A stretch of DNA of 35,347 bases from an uncultured Oscillospiraceae bacterium. Its GTDB lineage: Bacteria > Bacillota > Clostridia > Oscillospirales > Oscillospiraceae. Location: NCBI GenBank assembly GCA_934636045.1, contig CAKTZP010000005.1:1-35347 (forward strand), written 5' to 3'. The position numbers were made by a program, and so were the translations under genes. A model generated the notes under the pieces. That model was not told the DNA's origin. It was given only the letters and a program-made list of their open reading frames with translations, and ran no database searches. Of the stretch, positions 29,118 through 35,347 are shown one piece after another; the stretch's first letter is position 1, and every line of letters begins with the position of its first letter.

Positions 29118-29813
29118 ATGGAGGCACTGGAGATCATCGAACGCATCCGCACGGCGGAAAAGAAAACCCCCGTCCGCGTAACGCTGCAGGAGAGTGCTCC
29201 CTGCAGCTTCACCGGTGTGGAGGACTTCCACAGCGGCGCACTGCACATTCTTTACGGCGACTGGAAGACCCTCGCGCCGCAGCTCGAGGCAAATGCCGCG
29301 AGCATCCAGTCGCTGCACATTGAAAATAACGCCTGCAATTCCGCCATCCCCCTGCTCGACCTCAAGGGGCTGCGCGCCCGCGTGGAGCCCGGTGCGATCC
29401 TGCGCGAGGGCGTGGAGCTGGGCGAAAACGCCGTCGTCATGATGGGCGCCGTTGTGAACATCGGCGCGCGCGTCGGCGCGGGCAGCATGATTGATATGGG
29501 CGCCGTTCTCGGCGGCCGCGCCACCGTCGGCGCGCATTGCCACGTCGGCGCAGGCGCTGTCCTCGCCGGCGTCATTGAGCCGCCCAGCGCCCAGCCGGTC
29601 GTCCTTGGTGACCATGTTCTCGTCGGCGCCAATGCCGTCGTGCTGGAGGGCGTGCAGGTCGGCAGCGGCGCGGTCATCGCCGCCGGAGCCGTCGTGACCC
29701 GTGATGTGCCGGAAAACGCCGTCGTCGCCGGAATCCCCGCCAAAATCGTCAAATACCGCGATGCGCAGACCGACGGGAAGACCGTCTTGGTCGACGCGCT
29801 CCGTGAGCTGTAA
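29118..29813 (+). CDS. dapH: Tetrahydrodipicolinate N-acetyltransferase
   Basis: A 231-residue hexapeptide-repeat acetyltransferase of the DapH type, which acetylates tetrahydrodipicolinate with acetyl-CoA in the lysine/meso-diaminopimelate branch used by many Firmicutes. An N-terminal alpha/beta domain (about 1-85) is followed by left-handed parallel beta-helix repeats ([20 protein letters not shown], then [20 protein letters not shown]) and [14 protein letters not shown], a DapH hallmark. The C-terminus has [16 protein letters not shown]. Length matches the family. No other lysine genes are adjacent. It is the last gene before a terminator. Confidence 0.92.
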   Translation: MEALEIIERIRTAEKKTPVRVTLQESAPCSFTGVEDFHSGALHILYGDWKTLAPQLEANAASIQSLHIENNACNSAIPLLDLKGLRARVEPGAILREGVELGENAVVMMGAVVNIGARVGAGSMIDMGAVLGGRATVGAHCHVGAGAVLAGVIEPPSAQPVVLGDHVLVGANAVVLEGVQVGSGAVIAAGAVVTRDVPENAVVAGIPAKIVKYRDAQTDGKTVLVDALREL

Positions 29814-29829
29814 AAAACCGCACAAAATC

Positions 29830-29861
29830 CCGCCGGTCGGAACCCCGACCGGCGGTTTTTT
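29830..29861 (+). terminator. Intrinsic terminator after dapH
   Basis: CCGCCGGTCGG (29830-29840) pairs perfectly with CCGACCGGCGG (29845-29855) around a 4-base loop, followed by six Ts. Confidence 0.95.
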
Positions 29862-29881
29862 CGGTTCCTCCGTGGTTTCCC

Positions 29882-29911
29882 TTGACATCGCAGGGGCGGA
29901 AATGGTATACT
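29882..29911 (+). promoter_or_regulatory. Sigma-A promoter of feoAB
   Basis: TTGACA (29882-29887), 18-base spacer, TATACT (29906-29911). Predicted transcription start near 29918, immediately at the edge of the palindrome. Confidence 0.85.
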
Positions 29912-29918
29912 TTTGACG

Positions 29919-29942
29919 AAAAGTTAAACCATGCTAACTTTT
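29919..29942. promoter_or_regulatory. Palindromic operator of feoAB, probable metal-responsive repressor site
   Basis: AAAAGTTA (29919-29926) and TAACTTTT (29935-29942) form a perfect 8-bp inverted repeat with an 8-base centre. It sits between the predicted transcription start and the ribosome site. The size and AGTTA/TAACT half-sites suit a DtxR-family iron or manganese regulator more than a Fur box; the assignment is inference. Confidence 0.65.
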
Positions 29943-29951
29943 GGAGGGGCT

Positions 29952-30188
29952 ATGACTTTAAAAGAACTTCCCGTCGGCCAGAGCGGACGGATCACGGCCG
30001 TCGGCGGCGAGGGCGTGCTGCGCTGCCGTCTGCTGGATATGGGGCTGATCCCCAACACGCGCGTCACCGTGCAGAAAATTGCGCCGATGGGCGACCCGAT
30101 GGAGATCCGTCTGCGCGGCTATGAGCTGACGCTGCGTCTGGACGACGCGGCACAAATCGAAATTCTCCCGGAGGTGACGCAGCCATGA
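29952..30188 (+). CDS. feoA: Ferrous iron transport protein FeoA
   Basis: A 78-residue SH3-like cytoplasmic protein that supports FeoB. MTLKELPVGQSGRITAV and LLDMGLIPNTRVTV are family hallmarks. The ATG at 29952 follows GGAGGGG; an in-frame ATG at 29931 would overlap the operator. The stop overlaps the feoB start by 4 bases. Confidence 0.93.
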   Translation: MTLKELPVGQSGRITAVGGEGVLRCRLLDMGLIPNTRVTVQKIAPMGDPMEIRLRGYELTLRLDDAAQIEILPEVTQP

Positions 30189-32185
30189 TGTTCGCGTTGG
30201 TGGGCAACCAGAACTGCGGCAAAACCACCCTGTTTAACCAGCTGACCGGCGCAAACCAGCACGTCGGCAACTTCCCCGGCGTCACCGTAGACAGCAAGAC
30301 CGGCCTGCTGCGCGGCCAAAAGGACTGCGAGGTCGCAGACCTTCCGGGCATTTACTCGCTGCGCCCCTATACCGCCGAGGAGGTCGTAACGCGCGACTTT
30401 ATCCTTAACCGTCACCCGGACGGGATCATCAACATTGTCGACGCAACGAATATCGAGCGAAATCTCTATTTGACATTGCAGCTTCTGGAAATGCAGCTGC
30501 CCATGGTGCTGGCGCTGAACATGATGGACGAGGTGCGCGGCAACGGCGGCACCATCGATATCAACCGCATGAGCGAGGAGCTGGGCATCCCCGTCGTGCC
30601 CATCGCTGCAGCAAAAAACGAGGGCATCGACGAGCTGATCGAGCAGGCGGTGCAGGCGGCGCGCACCCGGCGGCTGCCCAAGCGTGTCGACTTCTGCGAC
30701 GACGGCCCGGTGCACCGCTGCATCCACGCGGTGTCGCACCAAATTGAAGATCATGCCCGCAATGCCGGAATTTCCCGCCGCTTTGCGGCGACAAAGATGA
30801 TCGAGGGCGACGAGGATATCATCCGGCGCCTCGACATCGACCAAAACGAGCGCGAGCTTTTGGAGCACAGCATCGTGCAAATGGAGGACGAGGGCGGCCT
30901 CGACCGCAACGCCGCCATCGCCTCGATGCGTTACGACTACATTGAGCGCCTGTGCGAAAAAACCGTCGTTAAGTGCCATGAAAGCAAGGAGCACCTGCGC
31001 TCGGTGCGCATCGACCGCGTGCTGACAAACAAATACGCCGCGCTGCCGGTCTTCCTTGGCATCATGCTGCTGATTTTCTGGCTGACCTTCGACGTGGTCG
31101 GCGCATTTTTGCAGGACGCTCTGGCACTCGGCATCGGCAAGCTCGGCGCGCTCGTGGACGCCGGCCTGACGGCCTACCAGATCAACCCCGTCATCCGCAG
31201 CCTCGTCGTCGACGGCATCTTCGCCGGTGTCGGCAGCGTGGTGAGCTTTTTGCCGATCATCGTGGTCATGTTCTTCTTCCTCTCAATTTTAGAGGACACC
31301 GGCTATATGGCGCGCGTCGCCTTCGTCATGGACAAGCTGCTGCGGCGCATCGGCCTGTCCGGACGGAGCTTCGTGCCGATGCTCATCGGCTTCGGCTGCA
31401 CCGTCCCGGCGGTCATGGCCACCCGCACACTGCCCTCCGCCCGCGACCGGCGGCTGACGATCCTGCTGACGCCGTTCATGTCCTGCTCTGCCAAAATTCC
31501 GATCTACGCGGTATTTTCCGCGGCCTTCTTCCCGCAGTACGCGGCGCTGACCATGGGCATTTTGTACTTTGGCGGCATGCTGCTCGGCGTTTTGGTGTCG
31601 TTGGTGCTGAATAAGACGGTCTTCCGCGGCAACCCCGTGCCCTTTGTGATGGAGCTGCCGAACTACCGCCTGCCCTCGGCCAAAAGCGTGGCCATGCTGC
31701 TCTGGGACAAGGCGAAGGACTTTTTGCAGCGCGCCTTTACCGTGATTTTCCTCGCGACGCTCGTGATCTGGTTCTTGGAATCGTTTGACGCGCGGCTGAA
31801 TTTTGTTACCGACAGCGCCGACAGTCTTCTGGCCATCATCGGCAGGTTCCTTGCGCCCATCTTCCGCCCGCTCGGCTTCACCGACTGGCGCGTTTCCACC
31901 GCGCTCATCACCGGCTTCACCGCCAAGGAGGCCGTCGTCAGCACGCTGGGCATCCTGCTGCACACGGACAATCTGGCGCTCGGCCTCCCGGCGATCTTCT
32001 CGACCGCCTCGGCCGTCAGCTTTTTGGCCTTCACCCTGCTCTATACCCCCTGCGTCGCCGCCATTGCCGCCATCAACCGCGAGCTGGGCTCCCGCTGGCG
32101 CGGCGCCTCCGTCGCCGTTTTCCAGTGCCTTCTGGCATGGTGCACGGCCTTTGTGGTCTATCAGATCGCCATTCTTCTGTTCTGA
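30185..32185 (+). CDS. feoB: Ferrous iron transport protein B
   Basis: A 666-residue membrane GTPase that imports Fe(II). The N-terminal G domain has G1 GNQNCGKTT (7-15), VADLPGIYSL (G3) and NMMDE (G4). A helical insertion domain follows (about 160-270). The C-terminal membrane part carries the Gate motifs FLPIIVVMFFFLSILEDTGY and LIGFGCTVPAVMATRT, and SCSAKIPIYAVFSAAFF. It is shorter than the E. coli protein, as is usual in Firmicutes. The ATG at 30185 overlaps the feoA stop (ATGA). Confidence 0.96.
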   Translation: MMFALVGNQNCGKTTLFNQLTGANQHVGNFPGVTVDSKTGLLRGQKDCEVADLPGIYSLRPYTAEEVVTRDFILNRHPDGIINIVDATNIERNLYLTLQLLEMQLPMVLALNMMDEVRGNGGTIDINRMSEELGIPVVPIAAAKNEGIDELIEQAVQAARTRRLPKRVDFCDDGPVHRCIHAVSHQIEDHARNAGISRRFAATKMIEGDEDIIRRLDIDQNERELLEHSIVQMEDEGGLDRNAAIASMRYDYIERLCEKTVVKCHESKEHLRSVRIDRVLTNKYAALPVFLGIMLLIFWLTFDVVGAFLQDALALGIGKLGALVDAGLTAYQINPVIRSLVVDGIFAGVGSVVSFLPIIVVMFFFLSILEDTGYMARVAFVMDKLLRRIGLSGRSFVPMLIGFGCTVPAVMATRTLPSARDRRLTILLTPFMSCSAKIPIYAVFSAAFFPQYAALTMGILYFGGMLLGVLVSLVLNKTVFRGNPVPFVMELPNYRLPSAKSVAMLLWDKAKDFLQRAFTVIFLATLVIWFLESFDARLNFVTDSADSLLAIIGRFLAPIFRPLGFTDWRVSTALITGFTAKEAVVSTLGILLHTDNLALGLPAIFSTASAVSFLAFTLLYTPCVAAIAAINRELGSRWRGASVAVFQCLLAWCTAFVVYQIAILLF

Positions 32186-32231
32186 GGGCTGCGGTATCCG
32201 TCGGTATGGCATAAGACTCTGAAGTATGAAC

Positions 32232-32272
32232 AATCCCGACACACCGGAATTTCCGATGTGCCGGGATTTTTG
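32232..32272. terminator. Intrinsic terminator shared by feoB and the M14 peptidase gene
   Basis: AATCCCG pairs with CGGGATT; inner CACA/TGTG and CCGGA/TCCG pairs extend the hairpin. A T-run follows on the plus strand and a weaker one on the minus strand. It lies in the 87-base gap between two convergent genes. Confidence 0.8.
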
Positions 32273-33604
32273 TTATTGCATCTCATCGTAGCGCGTCAGC
32301 AGGGCGGCGATTTGGGCGCGGGTAGCAAGGGTGTCCGGTGTGAGGAAGGCAGTGCCGTCGATGACGGTGCCGGTGAGGAGCTTTTTCGTAACCGCCCACG
32401 CCAGCGCCTCGGCTGCCCAGTCTGCGGCGGAGCCGCCGTCCGGGAATTCCGGCAGGGCTTCAAAGGTGCAGTCCTTGCCCTGTGCCGCGGCAAAGCGGTA
32501 CAAAACCGCGGCCAGCTGCTCGCGCGTAACATAGCCCTCCGGCTGAAAGCGGCCGCGGCCGACACCGGTGACGATGCCGTTTTCCGCTGCCCAGAGCACC
32601 GCGTCGGTGTACCACTGACCTTCGGGCACATCGGAAAACGAAGCCTCGCCGGCCGGCGCGGGCTGCCCGGCCATGCGCCACAGCGCCGTGACGAGCATGG
32701 CGCGCGTCATGGTGCCCTCGGGCGCGAAAACCGTGGCGGAAATGCCGTTCATCCAGCCGCTTTGCAGCGCGTGGACGATGCCCGCGTGCGCCCAGTCGCT
32801 GTAATACGGCATATCGACGTATTGCCGTCCGGGGCAGGCGTCAATGTCGGTCATCAGCCAGTCGACGGCGTTATAAATGCCGCGCCTCGGGATATTGTCC
32901 GGCGCGGGCAGCTCCACCAGCAGGCCGACCGAGCCCTGCGCCTGCGCCCAACGGGCAAAAAAGCCGCAGCGGGAATTCAAAATGCCGAAATAGGGCAGCC
33001 CCAGCCGTTCGCTGACGCCGCGCGCCGTTTCCGACGCGCCGTAGACCTCATTGTACCAGCCGTGGAAGTCCATCACGACCTCCGGCTTGTACGCCCAGTA
33101 CAGGTCGCGCAGGGCGCGGGATTCCGCAGCGGAGAAGGGCTCCGGCGTATAATTTCGGGCGTTTTGGAAAGGGTAGTGTCCCTCGTCAAAGTCGCGGTTG
33201 AGGTCGATGCCGCCGGCGTTGCAGCGGCCGAAGCCGTTGTTGGTATGGCCGTCGAGCAGTCCGTCCGGGTTGGCGCATGGGATGATCACAAGGCGGCAGC
33301 CGTGGAGCGTCGTCCGGCGGCTGTAGTGGCCGATCAGGCGCTCGGCCAGGTCCACGAGCACCTGCCCGTCGGCGGGATAGGCATCCTCATAGCCGTGAAT
33401 GGCAAAATTCAGCAGGATGGTGCGGGCGTATTCCTCGCCGTCGGTCAAAACATAGCAGGTCAGGTCACGTCCGTTTTCCGACGTGCCGTAAATGACCTCA
33501 GTACAAGTCACGCCGCCCTCCTCCGCGCCGACGTCGGGAATCGCCGTCAGGAGCAGAAGCGCCGCCAAAAGTGCCGAAATAATTCTATATGTACGCTTCA
33601 ACAT
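32273..33604 (-). CDS. Secreted M14-family zinc carboxypeptidase with SLH domains
   Basis: A 443-residue exoprotein. A signal peptide (about 1-27, ending near AIPDVGAEEG) is followed by an M14 peptidase domain with zinc ligands H70 and E73 in IHGYE, PCANPDGLLDG, GIDLNRDFD, H181 in DFHGW and the catalytic-type E231 in LLVELP. The C-terminal third (from about 267) contains three SLH repeats (YSDWAHAGIVHALQSGWMNG, then VLWAAENGIVTGVGRGRFQP and ALAWAVTKKLLTG) that anchor proteins to the cell wall or S-layer. The likely role is trimming peptidoglycan peptides or extracellular peptides at the cell surface. It follows the anti-sigma gene by 51 bases. The ribosome site is weak. Confidence 0.88.
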   Translation of the reverse strand: MLKRTYRIISALLAALLLLTAIPDVGAEEGGVTCTEVIYGTSENGRDLTCYVLTDGEEYARTILLNFAIHGYEDAYPADGQVLVDLAERLIGHYSRRTTLHGCRLVIIPCANPDGLLDGHTNNGFGRCNAGGIDLNRDFDEGHYPFQNARNYTPEPFSAAESRALRDLYWAYKPEVVMDFHGWYNEVYGASETARGVSERLGLPYFGILNSRCGFFARWAQAQGSVGLLVELPAPDNIPRRGIYNAVDWLMTDIDACPGRQYVDMPYYSDWAHAGIVHALQSGWMNGISATVFAPEGTMTRAMLVTALWRMAGQPAPAGEASFSDVPEGQWYTDAVLWAAENGIVTGVGRGRFQPEGYVTREQLAAVLYRFAAAQGKDCTFEALPEFPDGGSAADWAAEALAWAVTKKLLTGTVIDGTAFLTPDTLATRAQIAALLTRYDEMQ

Positions 33605-33655
33605 GGGTCAGCTCTTTCTGAAAAGGATTTCTCTATCTGCTATGCCCGCCGGTTC

Positions 33656-34729
33656 CTACACGCAATCGCCGCCGAGAATTTCGCCGGTATAGAGGTCAAC
33701 GAAGACTTTGGTGATCGTGGCGAATTCGGCGTCCGGCACTTCATAGGTCAGCACCCACGCATAGCGGCTGACCTCGGCGTAGCGGATGTCCGCCGTGTCG
33801 TAGTCGGTAAAGCTCCAGTTCGGCAGGACGATCTGAACCTCCGCGCCCGTCAGCTCGTAGCCCTCAAGGGAAATATTCTTACAAGACTGCGCGACCTGCT
33901 CGGCCTGCGCCTGCGTCAGCGGAGCATCGTCGGGCGCATGGTCATCGAGCAGCGGGAAATTGAACACATTGCAGCCCGTCAGCCGCCCGGTCAGCGGATT
34001 GATCGCCACACGCACCAGCTCATAGGGATTGTACACCCCCGGCGTAACCTCGCGCGCAAAGCTGTAGCTTCGATACTGCTCGTCATATTCCTCGCAGCCG
34101 ATTATATCATAGCCCTGCGGGACAGGCAAGCTTTCGTAGTATTTTTTTGCCAGCGCCTCGGCGGTCGCATCGTTGTCCAGCGGGGCTGTGTTCTCCGGCG
34201 CGATGTCGATGCTGAAAAACGATACCAGCTGCCCGGTCTTTGCCGTAAAGCGCATCTCCGTGTTCCAGCGGTCGTTGGTGAATTTCACCTCGACCTCCTC
34301 GCGGTCATACAGCAGTGCGGTCATGCGGGAAACGGTCATCTGCTCCATATCGACGTCGGCCAGCCCAACCGTCTCCAGCAGGCTTTTCGCCATGCGCAGG
34401 AAGTCCGCGTCGGTCAATTCGCCGCCCGCCTCCGTCGGCTGTTCGGTCTCCAGCGCCTCGCTGCCGTAAACCTGCGTTTCGTGCACGTCGCGGATGCCCT
34501 GATTGCCGGGCTCATACGGCTCCGGCGCGGGCAGACGCCATTTTTCGTAGGCCGCAAAGCCCGTCACCGTCAGCGCTGCCAGCAGCGCGATGCACGCGGC
34601 CGCCAGCAGAAGCCTTCGCCCGACGCGCGGGCGCTTTTTCGAGGCATAGATGCGCTGCAGCAGCCGCGCCTTTGCCGCCTCGTCAGGCTGGCAGCGGTCA
34701 TACGCCGCGATAAATTTCGGATCGGTCAT
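33656..34729 (-). CDS. Probable anti-sigma protein with one membrane helix
   Basis: A 357-residue protein. The N-terminal 38 residues (AKARLLQRIYASKKRP) are cytoplasmic and basic, followed by one membrane helix (LLLAAACIALLAALTVTGFAA) and a large extracellular part. That part has DADFLRMAKSLLE, KYYESLPVPQGYDIIG and repeated strand-turn units ending in RYAWVLTYEV and TKVFVDLYTGEILGGD, like YcdB/PepSY-type sensor domains. Its start overlaps the sigma-factor stop by 4 bases, the standard layout of an ECF sigma/anti-sigma pair, so the role is inferred mainly from context and topology. GGAGG lies before the ATG. Confidence 0.72.
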   Translation of the reverse strand: MTDPKFIAAYDRCQPDEAAKARLLQRIYASKKRPRVGRRLLLAAACIALLAALTVTGFAAYEKWRLPAPEPYEPGNQGIRDVHETQVYGSEALETEQPTEAGGELTDADFLRMAKSLLETVGLADVDMEQMTVSRMTALLYDREEVEVKFTNDRWNTEMRFTAKTGQLVSFFSIDIAPENTAPLDNDATAEALAKKYYESLPVPQGYDIIGCEEYDEQYRSYSFAREVTPGVYNPYELVRVAINPLTGRLTGCNVFNFPLLDDHAPDDAPLTQAQAEQVAQSCKNISLEGYELTGAEVQIVLPNWSFTDYDTADIRYAEVSRYAWVLTYEVPDAEFATITKVFVDLYTGEILGGDCV

Positions 34730-35190
34730 GGTTTCACACCTCCAAGCTCTTGCTTCAGCAGCCTCCGCCCGCGGCGCAGGTCGCTGCGGATGCTGGAATC
34801 CGGACGCCGGAGCAGCCGCGCGATGTCCGCAGTGGGATAGCCTTCATAATAAAATAAGTACAGCGGCAGCCGGTATTTTTCCGGCAGCGCGCGCACCGCC
34901 AGCAGCGTTTCGTCCAGCAGCGGCGTCGGATCGGCGCGCTCGACCTCCGGCACGTCCCTGCGGCGGCTGCGCTTGAGCTCGTTGCGGCAGACGTTGCGCG
35001 CCGTCACAATGAGCCACGCCTTTTCGTGTGCCTCGCTCTCAAAGGCCTTGCTCGATTCCAGCAGGCGCAAAAAGGTATCGTGCACCATATCCTCCGTATC
35101 CGCCGGATCGTGCAAAAGCGAGACGCACACATTCCAGACCGTCGAAAAATGTCGCCGGTAGAGCGCCTCAAATTCTCCGGTGTCCCGCAC
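34726..35190 (-). CDS. ECF-type RNA polymerase sigma factor, GTG start
   Basis: A 154-residue sigma-70 family factor. Region 2 is FEALYRRHFSTVWNVCVSLL followed by DPADTEDMVHDTFLRLLE. Region 4 is LRALPEKYRLPLYLFYYEG-type sequence (here VRALPEKYRLPLYLFYYEG) with the helix-turn-helix PTADIARLLRRPDSSIRSDL and a basic end. The GTG at 35190 follows GGGGGTGAGG and gives a normal family start. The frame continues to an ATG at 35319 that has GGAGG 8 bases before it; that would add 43 AT-rich residues unlike any sigma factor, so I treat it as less likely. It should direct RNA polymerase to envelope-stress genes, held back by the membrane protein encoded next to it. Confidence 0.82.
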   Translation of the reverse strand: MRDTGEFEALYRRHFSTVWNVCVSLLHDPADTEDMVHDTFLRLLESSKAFESEAHEKAWLIVTARNVCRNELKRSRRRDVPEVERADPTPLLDETLLAVRALPEKYRLPLYLFYYEGYPTADIARLLRRPDSSIRSDLRRGRRLLKQELGGVKP

Positions 35191-35245
35191 GGCCTCACCC
35201 CCTTCACCTATCATACAACTCAGCGCAGCAAAATGTTGCACGCAG

Positions 35246-35274
35246 TTGACATTTTTTTCGTTTGCGGGTAGAAT
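35246..35274 (+). promoter_or_regulatory. Sigma-A promoter pointing out of the window
   Basis: TTGACA (35246-35251), 17-base spacer, TAGAAT (35269-35274), in AT-rich sequence. It would transcribe rightwards into a gene beyond the window end. It overlaps the alternative N-terminal extension of the sigma gene, which argues that this stretch is intergenic. Confidence 0.6.
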
Positions 35275-35347
35275 GTTTTTTACAAAAAAAGATTGTTTTT
35301 TGTTTTTGTTCGTTTGCATATTTTAACCTCCGTTATTATGTATTTTT

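Noticed and set aside
27834..29888. 684-codon minus-strand frame opposite minD, mgsA and dapH
   Set aside because: It covers three well-supported genes and their promoter and terminator; sequence is repetitive and unlike any protein family.
32258..34840. 860-codon open frame on the plus strand opposite the peptidase and anti-sigma genes
   Set aside because: It spans two real genes on the other strand and has arginine/alanine-rich sequence without domains.
35191..35319. Sigma-factor start at ATG 35319
   Set aside because: It has a good ribosome site, but the added 43 residues are AT-rich and unlike sigma factors, and a plus-strand promoter lies across them. Not fully excluded.

Overview
The window is dense, GC-rich bacterial DNA with strong Shine-Dalgarno sites and textbook sigma-A promoters (TTGACA-17-TATAAT type). 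Gene content suggests an anaerobic, probably gut-living member of the Clostridia, most likely Oscillospirales. The evidence is a PcrA with the long 1A insertion common in that group, RecD2, DUF896, DUF1294 and DUF3786 proteins, an SLH-anchored exoprotein, ssnA/ygfK and FeoAB. No rRNA, tRNA or CRISPR array was seen.

Layout, left to right. 1-1268 (-) is the N-terminal part of the helicase PcrA. 1506-3910 (+) is an acyl-CoA synthetase-like enzyme overlapping a small DUF1624 membrane acyltransferase-like protein. 4058-9099 (+) is a 77-residue membrane protein, a hairpin terminator or attenuator, and a complete five-gene Liv-type ABC importer (livK, H, M, G, F). 9484-15296 (-) is an uncharacterised membrane protein, recD2 (TTG start), a ComF-type protein, an MreB-family actin and a membrane-anchored polysaccharide deacetylase-like protein. 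15729-18523 (-) is a pair of flavoproteins (BaiN/HI0933 family and COG2509). 18596-21338 holds a DUF896 protein, a convergent DUF1294 protein, a lipoprotein, a single-pass protein, a GtrA flippase-like protein and a PAP2-like phosphatase. 21967-26799 (-) is ssnA, a REP-associated tyrosine transposase (RAYT) and ygfK, behind a structured leader that ends in a terminator. 27085-27705 (-) is a DUF3786 protein. 27949-29813 (+) is minD, an mgsA-like gene and dapH. 29952-32185 (+) is feoA-feoB behind a palindromic operator. 32273-35190 (-) is an ECF sigma factor, its probable anti-sigma protein and a secreted M14 peptidase with SLH domains.

The most striking feature is not a gene. Eleven copies of a short element with a GTAG head and an 8-10 bp hairpin lie in the gene-free gaps (9.35, 15.65 and 21.4-21.8 kb). 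Two of them lie inside the RAYT coding sequence itself, in opposite orientation. This is the architecture of a REP/RAYT system, and the transposase may be the one that moves these repeats. A second, two-hairpin repeat family (9.2, 15.5 and 21.6 kb) is joined to the REP-like element as a composite unit in two places. The other items most worth attention are the ssnA leader, which looks like a riboswitch or attenuator of a class I do not recognise, and the methylglyoxal-synthase-like protein, which lacks several residues catalytic in the E. coli enzyme.
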